DNA of 64,000 nt, taken from positions 2,666,001 through 2,730,000 of the forward strand of contig NZ_CP018076.1 in assembly GCF_001886735.1 (NCBI RefSeq), given 5' to 3'. This DNA is from Sulfitobacter alexandrii (GTDB taxonomy: Bacteria > Pseudomonadota > Alphaproteobacteria > Rhodobacterales > Rhodobacteraceae). Made by a program: the position numbers and the translations under genes. The notes under the pieces were generated by a model, which ran no database searches, was not told where the DNA came from, and was given only the letters and a program-made list of their open reading frames with translations. This document shows, in pieces, positions 9,689-18,719 of the stretch; the stretch's first letter is position 1; every line of letters starts with the position of its first letter.

Positions 9689-10635
9689 GGCGCGGCGACG
9701 CCGCGGTCGAGACCGGGCTGATCAGCCCGGCGGCGCGTGACGCGCTTGCCACATGGCTGGACCAGCAGCGCGCCCTTCACGGCGCGGCGGAGAACACGGT
9801 GACGGCCTATCGCGGGGACGTGGCCGATTTCCTGGCGTTCATGACCTCGCACAAGGCCCAGACCCAGGGCCTGGGCGCGCTGGCGCAGATCACGATTTCC
9901 GACATGCGCGCCTGGATGGCAAGAACGCGGGGGCCGAACGTCGGGCCCCGATCGATGGCGCGCAAGCTGTCGGCGGTCAAGGCGTTCTACCGCTGGCTGG
10001 CCGAGCGTGAGGGGTTCGAGCCGACGGCGGTCCTGTCGACGCGCGCGCCGAAATTCACCAAGAAACTTCCCCGTCCGCTTGCCGTGGATGCGGCGCGGGC
10101 GATGATCGACTGCGTCGAACTGCAGTCGCGCCACCCTTGGGTCGCGGCCCGCGACGTGGCTGTGCTGACGCTCCTGTGGGGATGCGGCCTGCGGATATCC
10201 GAGGCGCTGGGTCTCAAGGGCGCCGATGCGCCGCTTCCCGATGCGCTGCGCATCACCGGCAAGGGCGGCAAGGAACGGGTCGTGCCGGTCTTGCCGGCAG
10301 CCCGTGCAGCGGTCGAGGATTATCTCCGGGCCTGCCCGTACCCGCGCGAGGATACGGCACCCCTGTTTCGCGCGGTACGCGGCGGCGCACTGGGGCCGCG
10401 CGCGATTTCGCAGGTAATGTCACAGGCGCGGATGCAGCTTGGCCTGCCGGCCAGTGCGACACCGCACGCCATGCGCCACAGCTTTGCCACCCATCTGCTG
10501 GACGCGGGCGGCGATCTGCGCGCGATTCAGGAACTGCTGGGACACGCATCGCTTTCCACGACGCAGGCCTACACGGCCGTCGACACCGCGCGGCTGCTGG
10601 AGGTCTACAACCGGGCGCATCCCAAGGCGGGATAG
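9685..10635 (+). CDS. xerC: Tyrosine recombinase XerC
   Basis: XerC with XerD resolves chromosome dimers at dif. The protein is 316 residues if it starts at TTG 9685, which overlaps the DUF484 stop (TTGA). An N-terminal SAM-like core-binding domain (about 20-105) is followed by the catalytic domain with R170 (CGLRISE), K193 (TGKGGKER), H261 and R264 (PHAMRHS), H287 (LLGHAS) and nucleophile Y296 (TTQAYTAV). All catalytic residues are present. The longer open frame upstream is an overlap with DUF484 and not family-like. Confidence 0.93.
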   Translation: MRRGDAAVETGLISPAARDALATWLDQQRALHGAAENTVTAYRGDVADFLAFMTSHKAQTQGLGALAQITISDMRAWMARTRGPNVGPRSMARKLSAVKAFYRWLAEREGFEPTAVLSTRAPKFTKKLPRPLAVDAARAMIDCVELQSRHPWVAARDVAVLTLLWGCGLRISEALGLKGADAPLPDALRITGKGGKERVVPVLPAARAAVEDYLRACPYPREDTAPLFRAVRGGALGPRAISQVMSQARMQLGLPASATPHAMRHSFATHLLDAGGDLRAIQELLGHASLSTTQAYTAVDTARLLEVYNRAHPKAG

Positions 10636-10643
10636 CGGCGCTG

Positions 10644-10663
10644 CCCAATCCCCGCAGATTGGG
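10644..10663. terminator. Hairpin between convergent xerC and meaB
   Basis: A perfect seven-base-pair stem CCCAATC / GATTGGG with a six-base loop sits in the 33-base gap between the two stops. It lacks a long T-run on either strand, so termination is likely but not certain. Confidence 0.5.
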
Positions 10664-10668
10664 GCGAC

Positions 10669-11640
10669 CTACCGCCGCAGTCCCTCGATGAACGCCTGTG
10701 CCGCCGCCGAGGGATCCTGCTCGCCCGCGGCAACCGCATCGCTGAGCGCGTCGAGCCGCGCCTTGGTTTCGGCTTCGGACAGTTGCGCGAGCAGACGCTG
10801 CTTGACGTCCTCCATGAACCAGTACCGCGCCTGCGCGGCACGGGTGCGGTCCCAGAAGCCGTTTTCCCGCCGCCACTTCGCGAGATCGGTCAGGGATTGC
10901 CACGCCTTGTCGAGCCCGTTTTCCTCCAGCGCGGACACCGTCATGGCGCAGGGATAATCCGGGGGATCCTGCGGTCGCTTGCGCAGCAGGCGCAGGGCCC
11001 CGGCATAGTCCGCGCAGGTCCGGGTCGCCGCCGCCTTCAACTCGCCATCGGCCTTGTTGATGAGGATCACGTCGGCCATTTCCATGATGCCGCGCTTGAC
11101 CCCCTGCAATTCGTCGCCCCCCGCCGGGGCCAGCAGCAGCACGAAGAGGTCCGACATCTCGGCCACCACTGTCTCCGACTGGCCCACGCCCACGGTTTCG
11201 ATCAGCACCACGTCATAGCCTGCCGCCTCGCACAGGCGCACGGCCTCCCGGGTGCGGCGCGCCACGCCCCCCAGCTGCGTCTGGCTGGGCGACGGGCGGA
11301 TAAAGGCGTTGGGATCGCGGCTGAGCTGGTCCATGCGGGTCTTGTCGCCCAGGATCGACCCGCCAGAACGGGACGAAGACGGGTCGACCGCGAGAACGGC
11401 CACGCGCTTGCCCATGCCGGTCAGCATCATGCCGAAGCTTTCGATGAACGTGGACTTGCCCACGCCCGGTGTTCCGGAAAGCCCGATGCGCAATGCTTCG
11501 CCGTCCTGCGGCAGCGCCGCGAGCAGCTTTGCCGCCTCGGCCCGGTGATCGGCACGACCCGATTCAACCAGTGTGATCGCCCGCGCCAGCGCACGGCGGT
11601 CCTGCGCGGGAATGCGAATGGCGAGGTCGTCGATATCCAT
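10669..11640 (-). CDS. meaB: Methylmalonyl-CoA mutase-associated GTPase MeaB
   Basis: This is a G3E-family chaperone GTPase that protects and reloads B12-dependent methylmalonyl-CoA or ethylmalonyl-CoA mutase. In the 323-residue protein the P-loop LSGTPGVGKST (54-64), the DPSSSRSGGSILGDKTRM segment (86-103), ETVGVGQSE (148-156) and NKAD (195-198) are present. The start at 11640 (MDIDDLAIRIP) is preferred; the frame runs on upstream only through sequence antisense to hrpB. No mutase gene is in the window. It is divergent from hrpB. Confidence 0.93.
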   Translation of the reverse strand: MDIDDLAIRIPAQDRRALARAITLVESGRADHRAEAAKLLAALPQDGEALRIGLSGTPGVGKSTFIESFGMMLTGMGKRVAVLAVDPSSSRSGGSILGDKTRMDQLSRDPNAFIRPSPSQTQLGGVARRTREAVRLCEAAGYDVVLIETVGVGQSETVVAEMSDLFVLLLAPAGGDELQGVKRGIMEMADVILINKADGELKAAATRTCADYAGALRLLRKRPQDPPDYPCAMTVSALEENGLDKAWQSLTDLAKWRRENGFWDRTRAAQARYWFMEDVKQRLLAQLSEAETKARLDALSDAVAAGEQDPSAAAQAFIEGLRR

Positions 11641-11719
11641 GGTGCATCTTTCGCGGCCTGCCGCAAAAATGTCCAGCCCCGGCCCTTGGCGCGCGGACGG
11701 CTTTGCCGGATAAGACGGC

Positions 11720-14128
11720 ATGTCCCCGGTCCTGCCCATCGACGCGGTCCTGCCGCAGGTAATTGCCGCGCTGCGTGACGCCGGCCGCGTCGTTCTGCAG
11801 GCGCCGCCCGGTGCCGGCAAGACGACCCGCGTGCCGCTGGCGATGCTGGACGCGGGGCTGACCACGGGCCGGATTCTCATGCTGGAACCCCGGCGCATTG
11901 CCGCACGGGCCGCTGCCGAACGCATGTCGGCGACCTTGGGCGAGGACGTCGGCGGCACGGTGGGCTACCGCGTCCGGGGCGCGGCGGCCACCGGCCCGGC
12001 GACCCGCATCGAGGTCGTGACCGAGGGCATCCTCACCCGGATGCTACAGGACGATCCGGAGCTGTCTGGTGTGGGCGCCGTGATTTTCGACGAGTTCCAC
12101 GAGCGCTCGCTCAACGCCGACCTTGGTCTCGCGCTCTGCCTCGAGGTGGCGGAAGCGTTCCGCGACGACCTGCTGCTGGTGGCCATGTCAGCGACGCTCG
12201 ACGCGGGCCCGGTGGCCGACATCATGGCCGCGCCCGTGATCACCTCGGAAGGTCGCAGTCACCCGGTCACGCCGAAGTGGCTGGAGCGGCCCGTGGGGTC
12301 CTCCGGGTCCGAGCGGGCCGTGGCCGATCTGGCCCTTACGGCGCTCGGCGAAAACGCGGGCTCGGCGCTCGTCTTTTTGCCGGGCGAGGGCGAGATCCGC
12401 AAGGTCGAGGCCCTGCTGAACGGCGCGGTGCCGAATGACTGCACGGTGGCCCCCCTGTTCGGCGCGATGGATTTCAAGGCGCAACGCCGGGCCATCGCCC
12501 CTGCCCCGTCGGGGCGGAAGGTGGTGCTTGCAACCTCCATCGCCGAGACATCCCTCACGATCGAGGGCATCACCATCGTGGTGGACGGGGGACGGGCAAG
12601 GCGGGCGCGGTTCGATCCCTCGTCCGGCATGTCCCGGCTGGTGACCGAACGGGTGACGCGGGCCGAGGCCACCCAGCGCGCGGGCCGGGCGGGTCGCATG
12701 GCGCCGGGTGTTGCGTACAAGCTCTGGACCAGGGGCGAGGAAGGCGCGCTGGCCGCCCAGCCCCCCGCAGAGATAGAGGCGGGAGACCTCACCGGCTTCG
12801 CACTGGAACTCGCACTCTGGGGCGGCCATGCGGAGGAGATGCGCTTTGTCACGCCCCCGCACGAGGGACGCCTTGCCGAGGCGCGGCGGGTCCTGCGGAT
12901 GCTGGACGCGCTCGACGGTGCGGGCCGGATCACCGACCACGGGCGGGCGCTGGCGCGGCTGCCGCTCCATCCGCGCCTTGCGCACATGGTCATGCGGGGC
13001 GGACGACGTGCCCCCGCGCTCGCAGCGCTGCTGGCGGAACGGGACCCGATGCGCGGCGCGGGCGTCGACCTGTCGTTGCGGGTCCGCGCGGTCGAGAAGG
13101 GTGCGCCGGACGCCCATGCCCCCACCCTCGTCCGCATCCGGCAGGAGACGAAGCGGCTGGCGCGGACCGTCTCGGGGTCGGGCCCCGACGATATCGGCCT
13201 GCTGGCCGCACTCGCCTATCCCGACCGGATCGGCCTGCGCCGCAAGGGCGACGCGCCGCGCTACGTGCTGTCGGGCGGCAAGGGCGCGGTGATGCCGCAG
13301 GGGGATGCCCTCGCCTCGGTCCGGCTGATCGTGGCCACCGATCTCGACGGCGACCCGCGCGAGGCCCGCATCCGGCAGGCCGCGCCGCTGGACGAATCCG
13401 ACCTGCGCGCGACGTTCGGCGGGCAGATCGCGTGGGAGACCCTGTGCGCGTGGTCGCGACGCGAGAAATGCGTGCTGACGCGCCAGCAGGAACGGTTCGG
13501 GGCGCTTGTCCTGCAGGACCGCGCCTGGCGCGATGCCCCCGAGGATCAGGTGGCGCTGGCGATGCTGGAGGGGGTGCGGCAACTGGGTCTTGCACCGGGC
13601 AAGGCCGCGGCCCGCTTCCTTGCCCGCGCGCGGCTGATGCCGGCCCCGTTCCCGGACTTCGGAGAGACCTGTCTGCTCGATACGCTTGAAGACTGGCTGT
13701 TGCCGCATCTCTCCGGGGTGCGCAGCGCCGAGGACTGGAAGGCCTTCGACCTTCTGCCCGCGCTGCGGGCGCGGCTGGACTGGGATCAGCAGCAGGCACT
13801 CGACCAGGCGGCGCCTGCGCATTTCGAGACCCCGCTGGGACGGCAAATTCCCATCGACTACAGCGGTGCGCAGCCCGCGGTGTCGCTGCGATTGCAGGAG
13901 GTCTTCGGCGTCACCCGGCATCCGGTCGTGGCCGGGCAACCCGTGCAGATGACGCTGCTGTCGCCGGCGCATCGCCCCGTTCAGGTGACTACGGACCTGC
14001 CCAACTTCTGGGCCTCGTCCTATGCGGACGTGCGCAAGGACATGCGCGGACAGTATCCAAAGCACCCGTGGCCAGAGGATCCGACGCAGGCGGACCCGAC
14101 CCTGCGCGCCAAGCCGCGCAGCAGATAA
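11720..14128 (+). CDS. hrpB: ATP-dependent RNA helicase HrpB
   Basis: This is an 802-residue DEAH-box-type superfamily 2 helicase. Walker A APPGAGKTTR (28-37), the motif II variant FDEFHERS, motif III MSATLD and motif VI QRAGRAGRM are all readable. The C-terminal HrpB-specific region ends with WPEDPTQADPT. HrpB is a long-known DEAH helicase whose physiological role in most bacteria is unclear. It stands alone, convergent with the operon to its right. Confidence 0.93.
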   Translation: MSPVLPIDAVLPQVIAALRDAGRVVLQAPPGAGKTTRVPLAMLDAGLTTGRILMLEPRRIAARAAAERMSATLGEDVGGTVGYRVRGAAATGPATRIEVVTEGILTRMLQDDPELSGVGAVIFDEFHERSLNADLGLALCLEVAEAFRDDLLLVAMSATLDAGPVADIMAAPVITSEGRSHPVTPKWLERPVGSSGSERAVADLALTALGENAGSALVFLPGEGEIRKVEALLNGAVPNDCTVAPLFGAMDFKAQRRAIAPAPSGRKVVLATSIAETSLTIEGITIVVDGGRARRARFDPSSGMSRLVTERVTRAEATQRAGRAGRMAPGVAYKLWTRGEEGALAAQPPAEIEAGDLTGFALELALWGGHAEEMRFVTPPHEGRLAEARRVLRMLDALDGAGRITDHGRALARLPLHPRLAHMVMRGGRRAPALAALLAERDPMRGAGVDLSLRVRAVEKGAPDAHAPTLVRIRQETKRLARTVSGSGPDDIGLLAALAYPDRIGLRRKGDAPRYVLSGGKGAVMPQGDALASVRLIVATDLDGDPREARIRQAAPLDESDLRATFGGQIAWETLCAWSRREKCVLTRQQERFGALVLQDRAWRDAPEDQVALAMLEGVRQLGLAPGKAAARFLARARLMPAPFPDFGETCLLDTLEDWLLPHLSGVRSAEDWKAFDLLPALRARLDWDQQQALDQAAPAHFETPLGRQIPIDYSGAQPAVSLRLQEVFGVTRHPVVAGQPVQMTLLSPAHRPVQVTTDLPNFWASSYADVRKDMRGQYPKHPWPEDPTQADPTLRAKPRSR

Positions 14129-14163
14129 AGGGCACCGCGCCAGGGCGGAGCCAAGGCCGGGCC

Positions 14164-14654
14164 TCAGTCGTTGTCGGAAAGACCGGCCCCCGCGCCTCCG
14201 AGGCGGGATCTGTCGCTTTCGGGAACCAGCAGGCGGTCGGCATATGTCTGCAGCAGCGCGCGCAGGCTCTCCGGCAGATCGATACGGGATGCCTCCGGCG
14301 GAGCGGCGGGGGTTTCACAATCCCAGACCGCGCGCAGCCCCGTGGCAGCGGGGTGAAGCGCGATGGCGAATGGCTGCGCCTCGACATAGCTGCGCAACAG
14401 CGGCTCGGGAAACGGGTCGGGCAGGATCGCATCGCGACCCGGATCCGCCAGCAGACGCATCATCGCCAGTGGCAGCGCAAGGATCGGCCCGCCCGGCAAC
14501 GCGGCCAGCGCCGCGACAAGATCGGCCGACGGCCGGTGGGCGACAAGATGGCGCAGCGCAGCGCGGCCAAAGTCCTCGGCCTGTGCGGGGGCGCGCCCGC
14601 CCCCCGCGCCGCCCTTGCCGCAAGGCTCGACACCTCGTTTAGCGAGGCCGTCAC
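14164..14654 (-). pseudogene. Hypothetical protein with a probable frameshift near its start
   Basis: Two overlapping frames make sense only if joined. The first begins at GTG 14654, overlapping the stop of the upstream gene (GTGA), and reads [22 protein letters not shown]. The second, from about 14585 down to 14164, reads PAQAEDFGRAALRHLV through to LLVPESDRSRLGG. The switch falls in a run of G and C at about 14585-14605, where one base appears missing (or two extra). The 179-residue frame that opens at 14703 has an implausible, cysteine- and glycine-rich beginning. I do not recognise the family. It is the third gene of the operon with the M19-like protein. This could be a real mutation or an assembly error. 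Confidence 0.55.
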
Positions 14655-16294
14655 GGGGCAAACACCGGCAGCCACCAGTCATCCGCGTCATTTCCCAACT
14701 CATCCGCCAGGGGCGCGCCTTGGCAAAGGGTGATCCGCGTCCACCGGTCCGACTTCGGGTCGAACTTGGACGCGCCGAAGAAGGCCAGCTTGCACCGCAG
14801 CATGTCGATGGGCAGGCAATCGGCGCCGATCAGGTTGTCCCGGATCTCGCCGTAGGGGTACCGCAGCAGCAGCGCCACGCGCGCCGCGGCTAGGGCGTGT
14901 TCGGGATGGTCGGCGAGGAAAGCGTGCAACGGGGCGTCACGCCCGGGAAGGACGGCGTGAAGCGCCTTGATCCGCCGCCCGATGTCGAGCGGGGTCTCCT
15001 GCTCGGCCCCCGGTTCGGCAAAGCGGTCCCCGAGCCTGGGTTCCTGCTTGGCCGCGGACACGTACCAGAACTGCCTGCAGCCCTCGACAGTGGTGTAATC
15101 GGGCGCGAGCGCCCACGCGCACTGGCCTTCGATCGCCGCGCGCAGCGCATGCGTGCCGGCAAGGGGCGGGCACAACGGGCCGAAAGGATCGGCCATCCGA
15201 CCGGCCAGATCGTCGACCAGGGGGCCGAAGGGTTCGATGACGAGTGCGACCATCAATTCCTGCAAATCGAGGCTCGCCCCCGCCACGCCACGCATCGCCC
15301 TGTCGAGCGGCCGCGCACCGGCAAGGTCGAGCCGGCGGCGCGCCGATGCCCAGTCCGCGCGCAGTTGCGCGATCCGTGACTGCTGGTCCCGGTCGGGCAC
15401 CTGCCATTCGTGCAGGTGCGCCTCGGCACGGGCGGCAAGGGCATGGACCCGGTCCTGCCGGGACGGTGTGAGCCGGTCCAGCGCCCGCACCCGGGCCAGC
15501 GCCGTTTCCCGCGCGATCATCCAGTTGTGCAGAAGCACCGGATGGGTGACCAGAAAGGGGGCCATGCCGAGCCCGGTGGCATTGCCGATCCCCAGGTGCC
15601 GCCTGAGCCCTCGGTCGATCCGGCCGTTGCCCACGTGCTCGGCGAGGTCATGCGTGAAATGCCGGATCAGCCAGACGCACAGCATTTCGGCGGCGAACGG
15701 ACCTTCCAGTCCCCCTCGGTCCGTGATGAGCTGGCGATCGGCGAGGCCGAACTTCCCGTTGCCGTAGACCGCCGTCGTCCGCATGAGATAGCCGATGTCG
15801 CGGATCTTTTCGGCGTCCGGCTGGCGGCCCGCGCGCAAAGCTTCGGTCACATGGGCAAAAAGGCGCACCGACTTGTTCGCGCGGCTCAGCACGAGATCGC
15901 GAGGGGTGAAGCGGGCGGCTTCCTGCAGCGGTGCGGTTGCGACGATGCGGTCGATTTCGGCCTGATCGGGAATACCGTCGTAAAGGACGAACGCGGTGTC
16001 CCATGCGGTGGCGATCACCCGGTCCGTCCGCTGCTCGGCCGGCAGGTCGGTGGAAACGGCGACAAGGGCGTAGGGATGCCCGCCCAGCCGAAGGGTATAG
16101 ACGGCATGGCCGAATCCGGCAGCATCCATCCGCCAGACCGGTCGGGCGACGGTGACCCCGTCGGCGGCGAGGCGGCGCAGGAGACTGCGCAGGAAGCTCA
16201 GCCGGGTCGGGAACATCGCCCCCAAGCGGGACAGGCGCATCACCTCGTCGGGCGGGCGCAGGTCGGCCCGCGGGATCGGGGCCGTGTCCTTCAT
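14651..16294 (-). CDS. Uncharacterised 547-residue protein, partner of the M19-like gene
   Basis: This soluble-looking protein of 547 residues starts MKDTAPIPRADLRPPD. There is no signal peptide, no clear transmembrane helix and no P-loop. Regions rich in histidine and tryptophan occur (for example GHAVYTLRLGGHPYALV and VTHPVLLHNWMIARE). I cannot assign a domain. The start overlaps the stop of the upstream M19-like gene (ATGA), and its own stop overlaps the start of the next gene (GTGA). The three are therefore made together and probably share a pathway. Codon use is normal for the backbone. Confidence 0.8.
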   Translation of the reverse strand: MKDTAPIPRADLRPPDEVMRLSRLGAMFPTRLSFLRSLLRRLAADGVTVARPVWRMDAAGFGHAVYTLRLGGHPYALVAVSTDLPAEQRTDRVIATAWDTAFVLYDGIPDQAEIDRIVATAPLQEAARFTPRDLVLSRANKSVRLFAHVTEALRAGRQPDAEKIRDIGYLMRTTAVYGNGKFGLADRQLITDRGGLEGPFAAEMLCVWLIRHFTHDLAEHVGNGRIDRGLRRHLGIGNATGLGMAPFLVTHPVLLHNWMIARETALARVRALDRLTPSRQDRVHALAARAEAHLHEWQVPDRDQQSRIAQLRADWASARRRLDLAGARPLDRAMRGVAGASLDLQELMVALVIEPFGPLVDDLAGRMADPFGPLCPPLAGTHALRAAIEGQCAWALAPDYTTVEGCRQFWYVSAAKQEPRLGDRFAEPGAEQETPLDIGRRIKALHAVLPGRDAPLHAFLADHPEHALAAARVALLLRYPYGEIRDNLIGADCLPIDMLRCKLAFFGASKFDPKSDRWTRITLCQGAPLADELGNDADDWWLPVFAP

Positions 16295-17271
16295 GCCGGG
16301 CCGAACCCCTGCGCGTAGAAGCGGTGCCAGTTGCCGCCCATGATGCCGTCCACCTCGGCCACGTCGAACCCGGCGGACTGGAGCCCCCGGCGGATATTGC
16401 CGAAGTCCCGGTTGTCGGTGAACCAGTACGGCATCCTCGGAAAGCCCGCGTTGGCGGCGGACCCCTCGCCATAGTCGATCGTCCGGGTCCAGCGGCCCAC
16501 GCGCATCCATTCGACCACGCTGTCGGGCTGGCCCTGGCAGAGGTCCGTGCCGATGCCGAGGTTCCCTGCCCCGTAGCGCGACGCGGCTTCGGCGATCATC
16601 CCGCAATAACTGTCGAGCGTGCAATCGGACCCGCCGCGCAGGTGATGCGGATACACCGAGAATCCCAGCATCCCCCCGGCGTCGGTAAGCGCCTTCAGCA
16701 CGCGGTGCGACTTGTTGCGCAACGCGGGATGCCACCAGTGCGGATTGGCGTGGGTGATGGCGATGGGGCGTGCCGAATGTTCGATCGCGTCGAGCGTCGA
16801 GCGTTCGGCGGAATGGGACATGTCGATCACCATGCCCACGCGGTTCATCTCGGCCACCACTCCCCGGCCCATGCGGGTGAGCCCGCTGTCCTCGTCCTCG
16901 TAGCAGCCGGTGGCCAGAAGCGACTGGTTGTTGTAGCTCAGTTGCATGAAGCGGACGCCGAGTTGGTGACAGATCTCGACCAGGCCGATGTCGTCTTCGA
17001 TCGGACTGGGGTTCTGGAAGCCGAAGAAGATCGCCGTCCGGCCGGTTTCCTGCGCGCGTGTCACGTCCTCGGCCGTGGTACCTCGCAGGATGAGGTCCGG
17101 ATGGTCCTCGAACCAGCGGTTCCAGCGTTCGAGGTTCAGCACCATTTCGCGAAAGGTTTCATGGTAGGCGACGGTGACATGCACCGCATCCACCCCGCCT
17201 GCCCGCATCTGCTCGAAAATGGCGGGGGAATAGTTGGCGTATTGCAGGTTGTCGATCAGTGGCGTTCTCAT
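16291..17271 (-). CDS. Peptidase M19 (membrane dipeptidase)-like protein with altered metal ligands
   Basis: This 326-residue TIM-barrel protein is clearly in the M19 family by ATGCYEDEDSGL, VVAEMNRVGMVIDMSHSAE and LGIGTDLCQGQ. The canonical N-terminal zinc motif HxD is absent (the protein starts MRTPLIDNLQY), and the usual bridging-glutamate region reads GFQNPSPIED. From memory, a similar divergent M19 subfamily sits next to dimethylglycine-demethylase genes in Pseudomonas, so peptide hydrolysis should not be assumed. The start at 17271 was chosen because upstream in-frame sequence is not family-like. It is first in a three-gene coupled operon. Confidence 0.82.
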   Translation of the reverse strand: MRTPLIDNLQYANYSPAIFEQMRAGGVDAVHVTVAYHETFREMVLNLERWNRWFEDHPDLILRGTTAEDVTRAQETGRTAIFFGFQNPSPIEDDIGLVEICHQLGVRFMQLSYNNQSLLATGCYEDEDSGLTRMGRGVVAEMNRVGMVIDMSHSAERSTLDAIEHSARPIAITHANPHWWHPALRNKSHRVLKALTDAGGMLGFSVYPHHLRGGSDCTLDSYCGMIAEAASRYGAGNLGIGTDLCQGQPDSVVEWMRVGRWTRTIDYGEGSAANAGFPRMPYWFTDNRDFGNIRRGLQSAGFDVAEVDGIMGGNWHRFYAQGFGPA

Positions 17272-17323
17272 GGCCGAAGCATGAAACGACCGCTGCTCTC
17301 GCTCAATGAAAATCTTGCGAACG

Positions 17324-17722
17324 TCAGCCGTGCGGTTCCCGCATCTCTGCCGCGGCGAGGCTGAGCAGGCCGCCCGCGATCGCCCAGTTCTTGACGAAGA
17401 TCGACATCTGCCAGGGGTCATCCGGGAGGTAGTGGAAAATGCTGGTCGCCATGCAGTAGACCGCGAGGATCAGCGCCGTCGGCACCAGAAAGAAGCCGGT
17501 AACAAGCAAGAGCGCGCCCACGAGGTTCAGCACCACGGCGGGCCAGATCAGGGCCTCCGGCCAGCCATGGGCGGCCAGCATCCCTTCGACAACGCCCGGT
17601 GCATAGATTTTCTGGGCGGCGCCCGTCACGAAAAGAGCCGAGATGCAGAAACGCCCCATGAGAACGAGCGCGTCAGCCCCCAGGACACGGCGCTGAGAAG
17701 GGTGCGACGACGTGCTGTGCAT
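17324..17722 (-). CDS. DoxX family membrane protein
   Basis: This small inner-membrane protein of about 132 residues (from MHSTSSHPSQ) has four hydrophobic helices. It carries the DoxX signature region RFCISALFVTGAAQKI and PWQMSIFVKNWAIAGGLL. DoxX-type proteins are linked to thiosulfate:quinone oxidoreductase subunits or redox and stress membrane complexes, but most copies are uncharacterised. It is a single gene between the M19-like operon and the sigma/anti-sigma pair. Confidence 0.82.
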   Translation of the reverse strand: MHSTSSHPSQRRVLGADALVLMGRFCISALFVTGAAQKIYAPGVVEGMLAAHGWPEALIWPAVVLNLVGALLLVTGFFLVPTALILAVYCMATSIFHYLPDDPWQMSIFVKNWAIAGGLLSLAAAEMREPHG

Positions 17723-18026
17723 GGCCACCTCCGCTAAAAAATCACGCCGGGTCGGTGGCACAGACCACCTTCCCGACGCTACTCGTTACAATGCGGGAAC
17801 ACCCGCGAACTCATAAAAAACCGAGGCCGGGCCGTCAGGTCGACAGCCCGGACCGAACCGGTCCGACACCGGGGTGGTGTTCCGGCCCCGGACAGGTTGC
17901 TTAAGCAGCCACGGTCGAAAGTTGCGGAAGTTTCAGGCAAGCCAAAAATTTTCGGCTTCAGCGGAAAAAATTTCATGGTCGGCATCGACCGGACGACCGC
18001 GGTATCGCGGCTGGGACCATTGCGAC

Positions 18027-18719
18027 CTAGATTTCCCCGACGACGCCCGTCGCGCGGATCTGTCCGGTGGGCACGCCCTCCGGCGCGCCGCCCGGCGGTT
18101 CGTCCGAGATCGCCAGCGTCAATTGATCGATCTGAGCGGCGATTTCCGGCGGCAGCCGCAGGTGGCTCGTATCCTCGGGCACGAGGCCGAGGGACACCGG
18201 CGCCGCGTCCGGCAGAAGCGCCCAGAGCTCCAGCACGCGGCCCTCCGGAATGGGGCCGGCGGTGCGGGTCACCGCGATGCCGCCGCGCGACGGATCGAGG
18301 ACGGCATAGACCTGCAGGTCGTCCACGTCGCCGGTCAGCTGCGTGCCATAGATCGGCCCCGCCACGGTGGGTGCATCGGGGCGCAGCATGGGCATGGCCA
18401 GAAACGCCACGACCGCCAGCGCGGCAAAGCTGATCCCTTTCCAGACCCAGAGCCGCTGCATGAACGGCACGCGCGCTTCGGGAAACAGTGTCTTGCGCAG
18501 GGACGTCCTGATCCGCGCGGGTGGTTCCACGGGGGCGATGGAATCGGTCATCGCCACAAACCGTTCGTGCCACGCAGAGACCATTGCGGCAAAGCCGGGA
18601 TCACGGCGCGCGCGTTCGCGGGCCGTGGTCAGGTTTTCATCCTCCGACAGGCCCAGCGCGTATTCCGCGGCCAGGAACTCGTTTTCCTCTTCGGGTGTGG
18701 GGGGGCGCTGATCGGTCAC
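18027..18719 (-). CDS. Anti-sigma factor, RskA-like
   Basis: This membrane-anchored anti-sigma factor has about 230 residues if it starts at GTG 18719, which overlaps the sigma stop (GTGA). The N-terminal cytoplasmic part (LAAEYALGLSEDEN, then a helical segment) should hold the sigma factor. One transmembrane helix lies around WKGISFAALAVVAFLAMPML. The periplasmic C-terminal RskA domain has the typical LQVYAVLDPSRGGIAVT and GRVLELWALLPD stretches. Regulated proteolysis would release the sigma factor; the signal is unknown. Confidence 0.9.
   Translation of the reverse strand: MTDQRPPTPEEENEFLAAEYALGLSEDENLTTARERARRDPGFAAMVSAWHERFVAMTDSIAPVEPPARIRTSLRKTLFPEARVPFMQRLWVWKGISFAALAVVAFLAMPMLRPDAPTVAGPIYGTQLTGDVDDLQVYAVLDPSRGGIAVTRTAGPIPEGRVLELWALLPDAAPVSLGLVPEDTSHLRLPPEIAAQIDQLTLAISDEPPGGAPEGVPTGQIRATGVVGEI

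Noticed and set aside
10783..11778. A 331-codon plus-strand frame opposite meaB
   Set aside because: Antisense to a gene with all GTPase motifs intact.
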